Source of the DNA: Lentisphaerae bacterium RIFOXYA12_64_32
GTDB taxonomy: Bacteria > Verrucomicrobiota > Lentisphaeria > Oligosphaerales > YB12-FULL-65-16
Direction: 5' to 3'
DNA: 64,000 bases
Assembly: GCA_001803235.1 (NCBI GenBank)
Contig: MHBL01000432.1
Span: forward strand, 1-64,000
In this document: piece by piece, positions 43,201-46,500 of the stretch
Position numbering within the stretch: the stretch's first letter is position 1
Layout of the letters: the number at the start of each line of letters is the position of its first letter
Made by a program: the position numbers and the translations under genes
The notes under the pieces: generated by a model
Databases searched by the model: none
Seen by the model: only the letters and a program-made list of their open reading frames with translations
What the model was told of the DNA's origin: nothing

Positions 43201-43369
43201 TGGCATTGCCGCTGGTGCCAATGGCCACATTGCCGTGGACGACCTGAGCCCCTGAGGGGAGCAGGTCATTGGCGCGTCCGAACGGGCAGATCAGCATTTG
43301 GAAGCTGACCAGCACACTGGCGGCCTTGAGGAGTGGAGTCATACGCGGATTGCGGCGAATCCCTTTCAT
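10205..43369 (-). CDS. Giant TpsA-type filamentous haemagglutinin-like exoprotein (about 11,054 aa)
   Basis: This is the secreted partner of a two-partner (type Vb) system. I start it at the ATG at 43369, preceded by AAAGGAG with 6-nt spacing, rather than 24 codons upstream where no ribosome site exists. Residues 1-33 are an extended signal peptide (KGIRRNPRMTPLLKAASV...GRA). Residues about 35-190 are the haemagglutination-activity/TPS domain, with VNWESFSIG at 68-76 and VNPAGIYFG at 117-125, the conserved motif of this family. The next roughly 10,700 residues are Gly/Asp/Thr/Asn/Ala-rich beta-helix repeats with a recurring module of about 65-75 residues of the form LTLNAGxGxVxLxxIG, LxxLTVTTxGxTxLxGNI, VTITT. 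Cysteine appears essentially absent from the mature chain. The last 130 residues are different: aromatic-rich (FWAFIRG, NVWNFGFLYFPHIWGLMDEV), ending NTFSYNK. No toxin or protease domain is seen. It lies 217 bp downstream of tpsB and is expected on the cell surface. Confidence 0.9.
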   Translation of the reverse strand: MKGIRRNPRMTPLLKAASVLVSFQMLICPFGRANDLLPSGAQVVHGNVAIGTSGNAMTINQASGQAIVNWESFSIGAGYGVTVNQPGANAAMLSRVVGADPSQILGALQANGIFYLVNPAGIYFGKDATVNVAQLIASTLNISNQDFLAGNLNFSGDSTAGVTNEGTINARMAALIGKDVTNTGVINAAQAALVGANQVSLGRIAGGALSVDMSGIMGDVINSGTINANGANGGQVVMEGNRVGQFGTVNADGMTGDAGDIKLYATDTVALSSNSVTTANALTTGNGGNVLVGVSDGPGTERELADATLFRPGAVIEAKGGSISGDGGFVEVSGDYVEIYGNVSTLAPHGDTGSFLIDPNNITIGGSGNVNMGAGPGFTSTGDSAVLTPATLVASLAGANVTVSTNTAGANNESGNIYVIEDVTAPAGGFDLTLTAHNDIVVSAVIDMSADAGDLTLSADLGGVGTQGAIIMIGGSLQMGTGDLLLVASTGVGSHGNPILTTGVTDIAASTNTGGIFIRNAGSVLSTATVGAVSGLLALSGDIEVDNSLGITVTAGNPILAAGGVAGDDVLVTSGGALTLQGDIVATLITLDISGNVTDSGGSLIATDLNIIGAADVGASALANHVLTQVGTLSVSGVTGNVYLDNSLMGGAEALTLVDVTVPGDLYIQDTSATDGTNVAMYVGSVRAGDEVRLTVIDTQGAGTSAAIRSLVAADGVDIAAATLRIVDAEVVDLDTQVTRFEYNVTNTDDAALSLSLRNEGDLTMVTSAPLTAVAGAALHTVNVSATGDLTIDGGALDLRNGTNASTATLTSTGGDLILSDEILLDTAGTTVITLSASGAIVDDDGDTANDLLADTLVISRAGAVGTDAALLYTQVGRLDVSNVAGDAFISNAGTLNLATTDALSGGLSITTTAGGVLDVNDTINAGGAVSLNGAGGITLSTDVTGANNVTFGSLLTFDNGAFATRTITSSTGNITFTGAVAAGSGEALVVSAADTATFSSTVGGGGSTLGALTVTAKEARLGGDISTESAAGTQDVNFRDTDTVVITANVIIDTDATDAGTAGDIFFGPNSLVRQDAPPGPITRSLTLDANAATDGDIDLGRVDIGGTLTIRNAADTLTLYGNIETDNTITLTPADEVVLARDVTITTTDAAANVVIDTDLQGPRALTIDAGNDVTLDITTELTGLTILADSVDFTNTVTVPGSISVTSTDATADAIHLQATSTISSTAGSVNFNATGGGGSTVDGTLAAGADLAAAGNINFTGLLTLAGAPVQIDSTNGNIDIDGDVQGAQTLTLNANNGDVSFLTVGAGLADPTSLTVNADTATLRGNIDIAAGGVSLTGVGLTTIAAATVDIDTVDGTTIALGALAGNNLTISAGTTVSLADANIASLTIDDSTGVTFTGNFNALNDINVSTNAAVDAITVNASRTVAAGRALTFDALNITTNAGSVVSGDSVTMNTAGLAISLQGSVNGGNGLVDFQDPVTLAGNATASSQNGGVRFQGDLQGANQLTVNALNGTATFSTVGAGVVDLTALNVNADAVSLGGNIDLDGPIDVDANTVTWTAGGTVDTTGGGAAATRFIDFGTALMSGNVALLLTATDGAITLGTVGTDTNSVEVVTTGATTLNGNITVDAGNIDLDSATNVRLGADVTMTASANVLLNAVNGAHSLTIDAADVDFDAAIGALVPLTSLDIDATSPLALDQAITAIGPVDIKATGGASDITVTQPILGDDVELTAGRDVIVMTNPWDNTSGGISLTAANNVDIRAGAPVTGEDTVNMHATGGSVLLADNVTSDLGHVALRADAGAVTQTAGTINSFLGTTIDAGGIVTILNTAVGGTLTIAQAGAINLGAGGAGSILADGDIVVASDGALTVNAVTVRSVGGDLFLESDNDGAGAEALTLTAGTLRGNQVVLNSHTGTTVINANPTNIDGDIVFQTAASLGFGAAVTAQGDIDASAITGNATLNAGSGTFTSTTGNVSFGGDISGGQALALNAAAGNVALYTVGVAGVDPTGLTVTSQTATLNGPTITTDTAAVNFSGVNGTVTLNDDVTITSNGQNITFDTTAVQGLADLTLNTRLDGGAAGPAGDTFGDVTLTDGQIASLTITDGANAGANDVIFNGDFVATGPITVRIATADVPGLDPGLVTVAADATVRAGGPLQFLGVDNTAAPLNDAGVMIQGDVVGNFTISMPGAVELQAPAGGTASWEALNAADSITIRADNDNDGTTTDVVNIGTNALGVAGAVSVAAVDGDISIAGVNVSIGTGALHTADVTTSGSGNVTIEVVSAGSAADADGERFVTLGALGGITSGGSVTISRAADAAPYGEARRIDIGGNGITAIGNIAAYADDVIAITGDVESIAGSTTFGITGTDDTIAVNFQVSNSANLIGNDVNVTVGDAVQAALIDFITASHNTRGGYTLTVIENTVAGHDVRIRAGLSGTDSISITADDISVEAGNLTTFGTGNVTLDADDVINLSAPVTSAGTISIDSDNTAGGQVTINTATITALGNITINNDITDTIALDTSTTIRSLTGDVTIGGDVAGVGADEDITIVAQAGSVTVAALGDGTRVRNVNIDAGVLLTLDGDINTNVGNVSLQDSARIALTDTDASTNLTIDTNGGNVTFALDSNTDGAVQLVINTDAAGDVQLGVIGATTPVAGLEVTTNGGTVTLGGNISSTEIVDLENGDVADINLAGNVLITTTGDNVTLGTDATDNLDGAYSLAISSGAGQVDLGRIGLTAPVALLDVDSTGQVNLWGSINSVGPVLFGGASNVDIGAAVTVTTNDANIDLSGGAVDGGFDLILNAGAGNVVLGAMGQVAVLESLQVISTGTTELGGNITSNGTGADGAGLDFDQAGTIALSAATALNSTNNAIELDGGSVDGAYALTVNAGTSTATFSAVGQNAPLASLTVQADTSITLNNNIATTGAIDFTNASAALGVYVTLNGDVAIETVNGAIDLFDTAGNSTINSVANGQYALNLDSGNATIDLPLIGNLATGALRSLTVQGGSAVNAVTANDNITTTTGGINFSGAPNVDLTAAITTLTSTTGAIDLTGGAVDGNVDLVITSTSGAVSLGALGAAGTLNHVDVTTSGPTTLYGSITTDVAGAAGGVNFSNADVVNLANNVTITANTNGDVNFSDSPINGDYALIIVNGTGTVTLNDVGQAVRLSQLDITNSASLAGTGVVLQGNVAADVVTMDTVTGNIILFDDIAIATTNSNLNLGNVTDIYATDAGLQGLTLSTGFGSITLGTVGAAVGGRLQYLNVANSTTGSVTLTRNITADGITMAGLAGGVLVNDGVAANDRTITLDISGGAGNLDLTGTTLNLSADDNLTITAGTYTATLGAIADTGSEDVLTVTSTANTARLILTDDLGTSVTPLGTLTLGGGFTGTTIIADDLGIYVQDAGIDFSSGTIQGATQGGEDLIVNAGTQTLTFGAIGSTTRLGDLTVTTTGLTTYNGNVTAGSLTHTAAGAITLGNTITIDTAAENGAVDIQNAAGIINATVAGTQGLNINAGSGNVTLQAIGTGTALASLDVNSTGTTTLNGNIDTRGAIDFSGATHVTIAAGGAYDSTDGGALPAGGNVLFNGGAVDGAVNTVINAGQDATVTLGNLGQNTALLSLTVTADSDSDATGGLVLNGDISTSGATGVVLSAANNIDLTHDVRIRTTANDGPITFGAGDTLDGAYALRLDANGIGDVTLSEIGTATRLTALTITGDAVALSAADPVAVAGPIAITGTGAFTQGDTAATITTSGASGNVSIAMGTSIDLDAAVVASGNVMMDAGTTLDVEADITVTDTDSIALSSTGAMTVGTNVDDTDLLSATGDIDLESAISITVGDADNDAQITTTGGDVKANTAGAFVLGSNLLNAIVSGGGVSIDPTTVSIGGAGITAVNDIQVTATDTVTINATTVTSTGGNVRIEADDDANSDSDLTLTAGTIRGDTVTLLANNGRVILSADPNNTLGSIVVGQSDTDSDGAYGVQLNAALLSARDSIDLSSMTRPVQLATVAAVTVQSTTGDITFGGDIVGAAANTHTLNLDAALGTVTLVTVGAGTDVDALDVNAVTLNLGGNIDTDDTIDFTGVRDVVLTNDVTIDVTTADVDDAILFNGAQTVVRGAHNLTINAIANTANVSFGDVQELTLLDVNNGQGVTFNGLVDIPGNIQVTVSDEVQNVAAATITAGGSIEISTADLAENVNVDAAITAGTTLSLTATLGDVTVDGDLTSGAGMTLSAAGAAGDVDINNALTADGNLGITSGLTTTIDALVRTTSGGTVTITNGTGLTIGVTGDINADGAVTQNGAGAVWTAGDITTSGDGVSIATAVVLTGPVAVSTAGGNIGFGSTVNGNQDLTIDAGVGTTTFSNLVGGDAALGDAVGAAITINSLGSTVFTNTVETQSGIVQGDGGTITFMGDVTVAAVGDTNSNFRGNVVLDGLTFTSGDAITFGNEGDDRVTLSGAAVTVTTAVTGTAQTWNAAVDGAQALAVTTGAGILTITGDMGSVTPLTSIALTSSGQTYLGGDMTTDGAAGVDLSAADNIDLVGDVRIRTTANNGPITFGAGDTLDGAFALRLDAQGIGDVTLSEIGTATPLTALTITGNAVELQADDPVAVAGPIAITGADAFTQGNAAATITTTGASGNVSIAMGTSIDLDAAVVASGNVMLDAGTTLDVEADITVTDTDSIALSSTGAMTIGTAVDDTDLLSATGDIDLESATSITVGDADNDAQITTTGGDVKINTAGAFVLGSEALNAIASGGKVSIDPTTVSIGGAGITAVDDIAITASGTVGINATTVTSTGGNVRIEADDDANSDSDLTLTAGTIRGDTVTLLANNGRVILSADPNNTLGSIAFGPSNTDNDDVDGNGAWGLRINAGTLTARDNIDLTDMTQLTLITTNLGITSTTGDILFGGAIENDNVGGDDLSLTATNGNILLRQVGRSVAGDARMGNLTVASNGTVTLMGSIDTDNSAGTDGVIDFSDAVNVVLGANVTINTTNNVINSADPDGVGADIIFANNIGLPDTPPVVNSLSGHYELTLDAGTASDIYFDNVTELMGLTVNDIEAPGQIGANNVYVKGIIAIPGDITIVATSGVTIINAIIDDNFTLTAGRIVIGPSDGIVVTGDHNITLTATGLGVAADDGDILIGALVMSSTGDITMTADDDIVFYTAGGQIRTAGTVSLTANAGTGVGGLTVGRGIIEANGVADALAEIYAGTLTMTVANGFIGQADHTAPISAFSAASGLETDTEAVLTASVGAAGAGDIYISDLNDMYVDTITTGTGDVTLVAGRSINDNAIDTTADIFGDDITLIAATGIGNVLPLEIDYNATTDSITATSAAGDINLLNLATANASTINLTTGVGDITFAQTGNVALSVTSATTTDGSITISNVGDDAAADVLTLGTITAGGGGDITASTTGSANISVEGAITATSDRASLSTQTGSITNTAANTITAGDIVLATTTAGDINVLTSTTGSTITASTVGVDDDIAITNASAVETTLIATTIGAGSDIAFIQNGVAGTTGTLVAERVTTLDGTVQITATGGDIIATLVTAGGTNNLDLTTTANGNIGLGRVSAADAIVNLTSDGTIYGAIADQVNVTAATLVIDDADSVGAADEAINTNVDTLTITGVNGDSTNGDVFVLEADPDLSGLTVTTAVSADGLIDIRSTGDMTVTGAVTSGAHNDVTLAATDASSSLNIQAVVTANGEGNINGIAGLDINITGTGRFTSTGGDIRLTAGHDLLLDGTGASTPDIQTASGSIFADVGNDVVISALTSGFSAGDLVDLNVGNNLIGTGRASLTNDIISAELIVHHVEGMDDINTTVDNITVLDSDHVGELSVRSQATIHEMTADGVIEIYVRGSLLAVGRMTSGSSILIDGADNANNTGVYSLNNDSIIVAHSLTLQNLAEVGLMTQVRELALTDIDGVLDRLDESYGNGTPEVNGTKIVNTGALQIGIAGTGGISADMDHVDITADDTITITQTIATGVAGSNVSLTSTGGSVNLNNMIGDGITVQGGGTVTITADQGISLLDTITTTGAGSVTLTAGGEITDTNTAALGIIETPTLYILGASAIGSSAGDGALDIDVDTLYIHEDTLPPDGIPTSTVSVVAGDSYILESDGLTIADVNVDGGFTLTSTIGAITVGTIDTSNDQVTVVATAGAVAVDAITAGTGNVTVTAGGGAITDNSLLEAPVNVSGGLVTLTATTGIGAAGVADFDTTATQIDASVTAIGNIVLQETDGVELLNVDTNDGAITITTGGDTVITDVQSSTDAAANGITITVNNAGSDAEIGLITIGAGGVDATLGDVSLTVAGSVTDANDNSLITADDLSIQTTGGIGNSTSLAINTRAISYANINSTTAGDIYLNETNAINITDLTMGAALGSVWLQAGGTITQSATGVINAGTAAVNDGNVTLITTAAGAGNVVIDEITAGADKVTITSGGTITHTDEDGLDITAAIVDLDAVGLIGGAAETNGLDLNSATTITADTTGTGGVIYLDNTAVTNVTANLNTAGIGGNNAIDFDQSGGVALTVSATTADGAINVTVYDAGGSLTARNVVAGGTARNVTLTTDAATLGDINVDNVVALGDTVQINSAAAIEESNNDVTPDITAAIIDLNAVLGIGNDAQLEISGQTLTIDSSAGTENINVDNVSATPVTVTTLTVGVGAGSITFDQTGGGSVTFTTATTFDGSINLSNETGNLTATTVTAGTTGNITITTYDSGDVSIDTLTATDDIVTITSAGDIDDDVAVDGTDITAAIINLLSVNGIGATTLIDTSAATITAATTGTGAASIDINNAIAATANLATQGAGANITFDNTGTLTLNNAVASGTGNVAVTSTADLNVVAANALVTANVATHGAGTITLTADSLNAGTGNVNIGTTTNATVSAADGTIAIDGVNVTLGNLGFDGRIVTTGAGNVTIDANTAVTIANTTLDVSGIDAGGNVTIGGNTTPLTVAINGTGIDADGNVTIDAVTSVTVGLLTTDLADITAGGDVTIGATTSPLTVTVTGTGIEAVRDITIDALDTITVNSPIESTNGATIVRVTNADGAIGTINIAADVGGDNVLISASDTTANTAVVNVTADTENTIGGTTITANDGTVNVAANVTAADYLAINADTLVNLSAGDAGGSHTLLAEHNIDINGPAIINGLTATTLTVTSQTGNVRFAATLDDDAVAAIHNLVVNAPSGLADFNSTVGIVTPINNIVITAEDIEFNGNVTATVNIDMSGSGTTTLAVPVTLTANTGSVSLSDDLIGAFNLTVNATAGNVSINDMGQGGPAPTQLIVDANTATLNGDVTVAGLVTLEDTVGTTLAVTLLNDSTINSSDIVGATTIDLDDTVIDGPFALAVSNVNGLIRLGSIGQTNQLRAFSAMSGDNGIDLTANVRADGTVSLEAAGADGIDLEATLTIQSDLDDIVLAGPVDATTAGVEALTLTADHGTIYAESIGTNVQVGTLDFNADAAELAGDITANRVSTADVGLTTLAADVTMTVTDSAAGVIDLGDLDGTHTLTLIATGAASGILLDGGNIGALAITDVGTNGVVFAEAFSTTGNLTVNMVGLLEGIDGNVLVSGPLNAGGNLTLVTTGTGADITLDAGTTASGAVTLTSIDILDINAAVVAGTSMTLTSGGDFTDIQLGADLQAGSDILINDHLRIDTDVSITSLGGNVTMFAGQEINALAVGNDAVITGDTVTVRGIGVEGTLADPDITIDATNVIFDGPVFVANLLDVNAGFATATGTAGAFTSTVVGGDLDFGITPMDGNVDFTFTAATDGQVTLGAIGPSANSVTVDTSGLGGRTTLNGNIVVDNGNIDLSATEVVVLNNDVMLQTTGGTGDILLTGGAVDGAFNLTAYASNDIFTDGIGATIAPTEITMTAARELTVGDNMTAVDLIDLTANAVAGALGAGFDLNILSGNLTANLVNLTATNQDVIIDSAQANGAGSTNVYAGTDIDINNTMSADGDMAFVAGQNIMIGNNITVDEDSLMAFDAVGTLTLADAAVPATLQAEDGDISISAGIVLIGDAGNANRAVVTTTGIGDISVRSTTGNVDMNTVASTEIISGGELRIDSANDVNIRGQRGISSQEILRVTATGDIVLDVISATRGIRSESNWVALRAGTDGTGVINHISGLIYGFLGVNISGSTVTIGPVTSDGDIFMDSTGTLTINGVIIGAGDIFMDSADNMAINFSVTGDGDIYATSEDAMNIAAPITSISGDVRLTANNAIVDDFDATDDLTIGANVVGNNVLFRLADGSAADNGEDILLNVDLSNTNENGSYTFVTENAGQDVVLGAARTITTDGGDVSFMTAITETAASGLMITTGEGDVRLETVTFTNDGAGLEVVSTGTTNLFGNITTADDIVDFDAAANVVLGADVTIDTGAAGAGDILFSNAGANSLSGGFDLILTAGTGNVTLDNATQLTSLTVANGAATGATNVTFNGAIDIPGAVLARAIAAIDVNGLLDSGNDVTLVAGTTIATNAAGTIVANDDVTLDAGTTVTTAAPIIAGDLVNIDGATGVTIGGDIEADGLVDINATANNVTIGAFTVAGDGVNLTAGTLIALTNTTLDGKNNKVDVRSAVTMEGSITVVSDNGDVDFDSTIVGVAGGTDDDLTVEALNGTVNFANSIGVAQELRYLTVAANLIDMNDLANVGAAGAGNEGVTRLIFNGDAQLGGDIYATTTVLLDEGDVTLTDDAIRTIQVTGLGGAITIVGDVNADADNSRSLVLITPTATGLVTLGTMGETGINPESLTVTANQLILNGDLSIDGNVDLDAATTTTVQRDLTIDTTAEAGAKTISFANINGTNALTVMGGALATVNLGIDGGAIEAITQLTGLTVDAATLINVDATINMPGAVSLSGPVVQDATIGGTEAPASVLVDGILAMNADITAVNDITLNGAVTLGVAARTVTSTDGNIDINADVSGAQNLTLSATDGNVSLQTIGEAVAGLDATDPTLLDVNSDSADLNGNLSIAGNILLDGVGQTTLQQAVVMSTSANGDVTLGAIDGQKSLTITSDGIVTLANGDIGSLIINDADDDGVAAGPAVNFAGNFATSGGVTVGTSIDGDLFVTGTIQAGGPVSLTTTNAGTAGIGDILITGTVAGDSVTLATDDADFVQLGGEVNAGNGLVDIQDDVLLTADSIVSSADGDVDFDQTVSGAQNLNVNALGGTVNFRNMVGTPTPLTSLEVRASDTVFANTVIVAAGGLLVEGFGGTTTFTGNVTSGGNIEINDNVVIAGTPLTISTAAANADIRILGTVNAAAAGTQALTLAAGAGDIMVEDSIGDTAELASLTITSTGITELNNEVRTSGAINLAGVAALTLGSNVSMVSSASGAITLGTAIADTVNGAFTLAARTGGTITVNSTVGAVEAPVVIDLNGGTLVTLNGAVTAADVLTVNGGIVNANSVLTAGTTAGITGTTINLANGSNVIADTANITGTTLVNITGTQNNTAGATTYNAPSTVVNGAGITVSALDDLVFNGPLTVSNAAAANTILSQDGDVVFNGQVNLDVDTEIEATNGNIDVNAAIEAVTGNEDLTLTAPDGTVYLQTVGAATRIGDLVISSDAAELAADIMAATVTTTAVGLTTIVNDLTIDANGGGGAVVINLGDLEGANQLTLRATAAGNDGDITVRDGDLSALFIDDSRHVTFAGDMATLGDTTVDTAITGTITVNGSVGAVGALTFVTAGTNLVDVIDINGAVRGAEGVTLTATDGNIAIDAAVQTVNAGDIVITAGDNVSIGAVANASVTGGSGTVYIDSGNTVTLGGAGAVRGEIVMNGNGGVIIDAPVAINIGATAGADNWSGIDAGYVALGQTVTPNTITIGSPNAGAEVFGIMSAFDTVMTATDTITLNLSADALVESTTANVTMTVNNTDGDVGTINIAADVIGELVTITASDTSGAVETINLMGTDNTSGSTIVDANDGTVNITGVLTALTDIDLNGDANINIGANVTAGDDVRVYDRARLTNTVTVEGAAGDVTFFATATADAAGRDLTVNAGKTATFHSLTNVGGAYIDDVTVNAMNVALNNTAASQIAGALLVTGSNGTATNAGLGLIAGGNVTISDKDVTVSGLLTSTTGTVTLTAEDTLNATAAITGVNVDLNSETGGISSTALITATTGYLYADAADTVTLAAVTTGGAIDVGQHGGVPNGHITFNGTVAAGGAITVDGNADILVVGAMDSASTVNIDAGNLLSVSSPMGGTTITLNANGAMLINGTVTADAGFVAMSADDDVTINAQVSATTNTMIGAGLNQTINASILAGDNIGILAGGDITIMPASDIVIQSADAAADGGTITLEAGGSMAISSENDGATTITTDDAGGTITLQAANVLELTEVTFDTDGAGSDVNVGSGSELYVTDSTFGTALDRVNGSVTIGAYEAANGGEVWADYLEVNGTDIYAAVDISFLSDTASYLSAVTANATNSIFADVTAGPFAAEDTLMTAVNGMIGIAATTVTIDGDSSLVATDADADNNGSVSIIAEGDIDLSTTLTVPTNLIVSANNDITIASNSGDITLGTTGGASGSMTSTEGDIDLSSGGNTTQVTGTITATAGNVTAVALGDYVQAPGTAVAAGTDLAVAPVSIDITGANVVLDTLTTVDGDGSTVTVTATGPEGDITVSDVDAAADITADNVVLTAVGSIGSDLKSGGVAAPINISSAELIAANTTGKDAVISLTSTNANAVVLTASTLGENSDIYFAHIDTNTTDLSNLLTLASVTTVNGDVNVTSNVTVDAVVVYAYDSDSLNGPINGIEDDAHSISITTSGADINTFDVQADYDVVLTTNGGDIVIGAPGIIAGNDVIILPGGGTVIIGPPGPGPVVPPIVTSGDVVVYQAGDILLSDFAIDAGGNVTLTSTQGSILEILDAPGPDVGPAEGWNIRAGGNITLWVGNHIGRIDPSEGGPDPLDVVAGGTLSVGAFNNSPNFPDRYDDSFWAFIRGSSGDDSIHYLGGPGGTPPGIIEWNGMAWGGPETALLELGQGEMFISEMRAQEARYEKNVWNFGFLYFPHIWGLMDEVPGSMSIEWILDGKGTIQGLPAGVGPTEINMNDLDNTFSYNK
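28700..29830 (-). repeat. Intragenic duplication in the giant gene, copy B
   Basis: About 1.1 kb is near-identical in order and sequence to 31340-32470 at a constant offset of 2637 bp (879 codons) over most of its length. It encodes residues of about 4513-4890. Shared strings include TTVTSTGGNVRIEADDDANS and LTAGTIRGDTVTLLANNGRV. Confidence 0.85.
31340..32470 (-). repeat. Intragenic duplication in the giant gene, copy A
   Basis: This is the partner of 28700-29830, encoding residues of about 3633-4010. Shared strings include AMGTSIDLDAAVVASGNVM and LLSATGDIDLESA. Differences are scattered substitutions, which suggests an old duplication or ongoing recombination between the copies. Confidence 0.85.
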
Positions 43370-43586
43370 GCGTGTCTCCTTTCGAACGATATGATTGATG
43401 GGATTGATGGTCTTGGCCGTGTGTTCGGGGCTCGATGCCATGATTGGATCCCTTTCCTGTGCGTATCCGCAGGAACCGGTATGTGAATCCGTTAGTGCTC
43501 TGCTTTGGTTGCGGGGCGACGGGTCCGCTCCGCTCGTTCGACTCGTTGCACTCGCCTCACTCGCTATGCGTATGCGGGGGGCCTAC

Positions 43587-46500
43587 TTAGAATTGCAGTT
43601 GCAGGCTCAGGTGGAGTCGGCCGCTGCTCGGTGTATTCTCGGTGGTTTTTTCGAACGGGTAGCCGTAGTCCAAGCGCGCTTGGGAGTACTTGGTCAGGCC
43701 CATGCGGAGTCCGACACCACCGCTCATGAAGGTGTCGCCGCTGGTTTCGCCGGCGCGCGGGGTGTTTATGTCGGTATATGCGTAATCGGTGAAGGCGATG
43801 AACTGGAGGCGATGGCGCTGCCAGGCTTCGGGGTTGGCCTCGAGGAACTCGTCGCTTTTCTTGAGGCCCGGGATGAAGTTATGGAAGAGCGGGGTACGCA
43901 ATTCGAGGGTGGCGGCGATGACCTGATCGCCGGCGGCTTCGCTTTCGGTGTAGCCGCGCACGGTATTGGCGCCGCCGACGGCTTTGCGCATGTCTGGCGG
44001 GAGCGTATCGGAGGTGAACTGGCCATCGGCCTTCATGAACAGCGACCATTTGCCGGGCGCGTCTTCGCCGCTGAAGAAGCGCTGCAAGCGCGCGATCTGG
44101 ACGCGGTCGATGGCGAAGTCGCCATCGGCATAGGCTTCGCTTTCGGAGTTGAACACCTCGGATTCGGAGCTACCGAACTGTCCGGCGAAGTTGCCCATGA
44201 TGGTATTGCTGATGAAGTTGCGGCCGCCGAGTTTGTCGAAGGTTTTGGAGGCATAGCCGAGGGTGACCTGCGGCATGCTCATGTCGACTTTGCGGTCTTC
44301 GAGGTCCATGCTGGCCAGTTCGTGTTCGGTTTCGGAGTGCTGGAAGATCCAGCCACCGGAGAGTTGGAGTCGGTACTTGGCGGTGTCGGTGAGGGTTTTG
44401 GTGACTTGTCCGCCGAAGAAGTGTCCTTTGCCGCGGATATCGAGGAGTGGCAGGACGTCTTCGAGGCTGGAGGTGGAGTAGCCGCCGAAGAGGCTGAGGC
44501 TGTAGACGTCGCCGAGGGGCAGGTAGTAGCCGCCGGACCAGGCGTTGATTTCGGTGAAGTCCGGGGTGGTGATCCAGTCGGCGGTCAGGACGTCATAGTG
44601 TTTGGTAAGGTTGAGGTGTTGGAGTGTGGAGCGGATGCGCCAGTCGTCGGTGGCATCGGTGCCGGTGTTGGAGACTTCGACGGCGCCGTGGATGGGCAGG
44701 CTGTCGTCGACTTCGAGTTCCGCGTTGATGACGCGGCGGCCGTCCTGCATGACGGGCTTGAGTTTGGTATTGATGGCGATATCGGGCTGGCTGTTGAGGT
44801 CGAACAGGTCGCCATGGATTCGGGCATAGTTGAAGCGGTCGCCGTCCTGGTGCTGGAGGGAGCTGATGACCTGCTTGGCGCTGTAGTAGCGGTTGCCCTT
44901 GACGGTGATGGTTCCGAGCGGGCCGCAATCGACTTTGGCGAGGAAGATGCCGTAGGACCAGATGCGGGTTGGGAAGACGACCTTGGCAAAGACGTAGCCT
45001 TCTTCTTGCAGGGCTTTGGTGAGTTTGCCGTGGAACTCGTTGATCTCCTCGGGGGAGACGGGGTTGAAGGTGACGTGGTCGGCCCACTCTTTCCAGGCGG
45101 GGAGTTTTTCGACGATCTCTTTATCACCACTGATCATGGGTACATCGAAGGTGAGGCGCTTGCCGGCGGCGGCGACATCGCCCGCGACGGCGTCGGGGGT
45201 CTGGAGTTTCTGACCGCCCTGCAGTGAGGGTTCGTCGGAGATTTCTTTGACGGTCCAGGGCCCGGCGTTTCCGGGGCCGACTTCGCCGGGTGCGAGTTCG
45301 CGGACCGCTTTGCGCGGGATGACGATGCCGTACTTGGCAGCTTCGGCCTCGGCCTGTTGCCGGGTCTCGGTGGCGGACTTGGCGACGGCCAAGGCGTCGG
45401 CCTCGGATTTGCGGGCGGCCGCGAGCTCGGGCGTTTCGGCGGCGGCCTTGGCAAGGTTTTCTTTGCGCGTGGCGTTTTCGAGTTCGGCCTGGGCGGCGGT
45501 GGCGGCGCTCAACTCGTCGGTGATGCGATTGCGGGCCTGCTGTTCAGTTGTGGTAAAGGCGGTGGCCTCGGACTCGGCCTTCTTGCGTTCCTCGACGAAC
45601 TGGAGGGCCTGGCCCAGAACGGTGGCGCGCTTCTGCGAGTCGGTCTCGGAGAGGGCGCTGGAGAGTGTGTCGGCCTCGGACTTCTTGGTGGTTTCGATCT
45701 TTTCGAGGGCCTTGGCGCGGTTCTGGCCGGCGACCTCGGCCTGCTTGCGGGACTCTTCAGCGGCCAGCTTGTGGCGCTGCATGTCGTTATCGGCGGCATC
45801 GCGGGCTTCGGTGAAGGGGCGGATCTTGGCGAGCATCTGGTCTTCCTGAGCTTGGCGCATGTCAGTGGCGTGGCGGGCCTTGAGCGAGGCCTCGTCTTCG
45901 GTCCTGGTCGCCTGTTCGAGGGCGACCTTGGCGCGGGCGCGCGCGTCGCCTTCGCCTGCCTTTTGCACACGGGTCTGGGCCTGGGCGGCGTCCTTGGCGC
46001 GCTTTTCGGCGAGCTTCTTCTCCTGCTCGGCGAGTTTCTTTGCTTCGGCGTCGGTCTCGGTGGCCTTGGCCACTGGGGCGGCCACGGCCGCGGGCTGCGC
46101 GGCAGGTGCGGCGGCGACCAGAGCGGGGGCGGTCGCTACGACCGGGGCGGCGACGGCGGCCGCTTCGGTGCGCTTCGCTTCCTGCGCTTTGGCGACCTTG
46201 GCGGCGGCTTCGGCATCGGCCTTGGCCTTGGCTTCGGCTTCCTTCTGCTGCTTGGCGAGGCGCTTCTGCTCGGCGGCCAGCGCTTCGGTGCGCTTTGCTT
46301 CCTGCGCTCGGGCGGCTTTGGCGGCGGCTTCGGCATCGGCCTTGGCCTTGGCTTCGGCTTCTTTCTGCTGCTTGGCGAGGCGCTTCTGTTCGGCGGCCGT
46401 CGCTTCGGCGCGCTTTGCTTCCTCCGCTTTGGCGGCTTTGGCGGCGGCCTCGGCGGCGGCTTCGGCCTTGGCGTCGGCTTCCTTCTTGGCCTTGGCGGCG

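Noticed and set aside
43370..43441. 24-codon N-terminal extension of the giant protein
   Set aside because: It lacks a ribosome site and would bury the signal peptide, whereas the ATG at 43369 has AAAGGAG at proper spacing.
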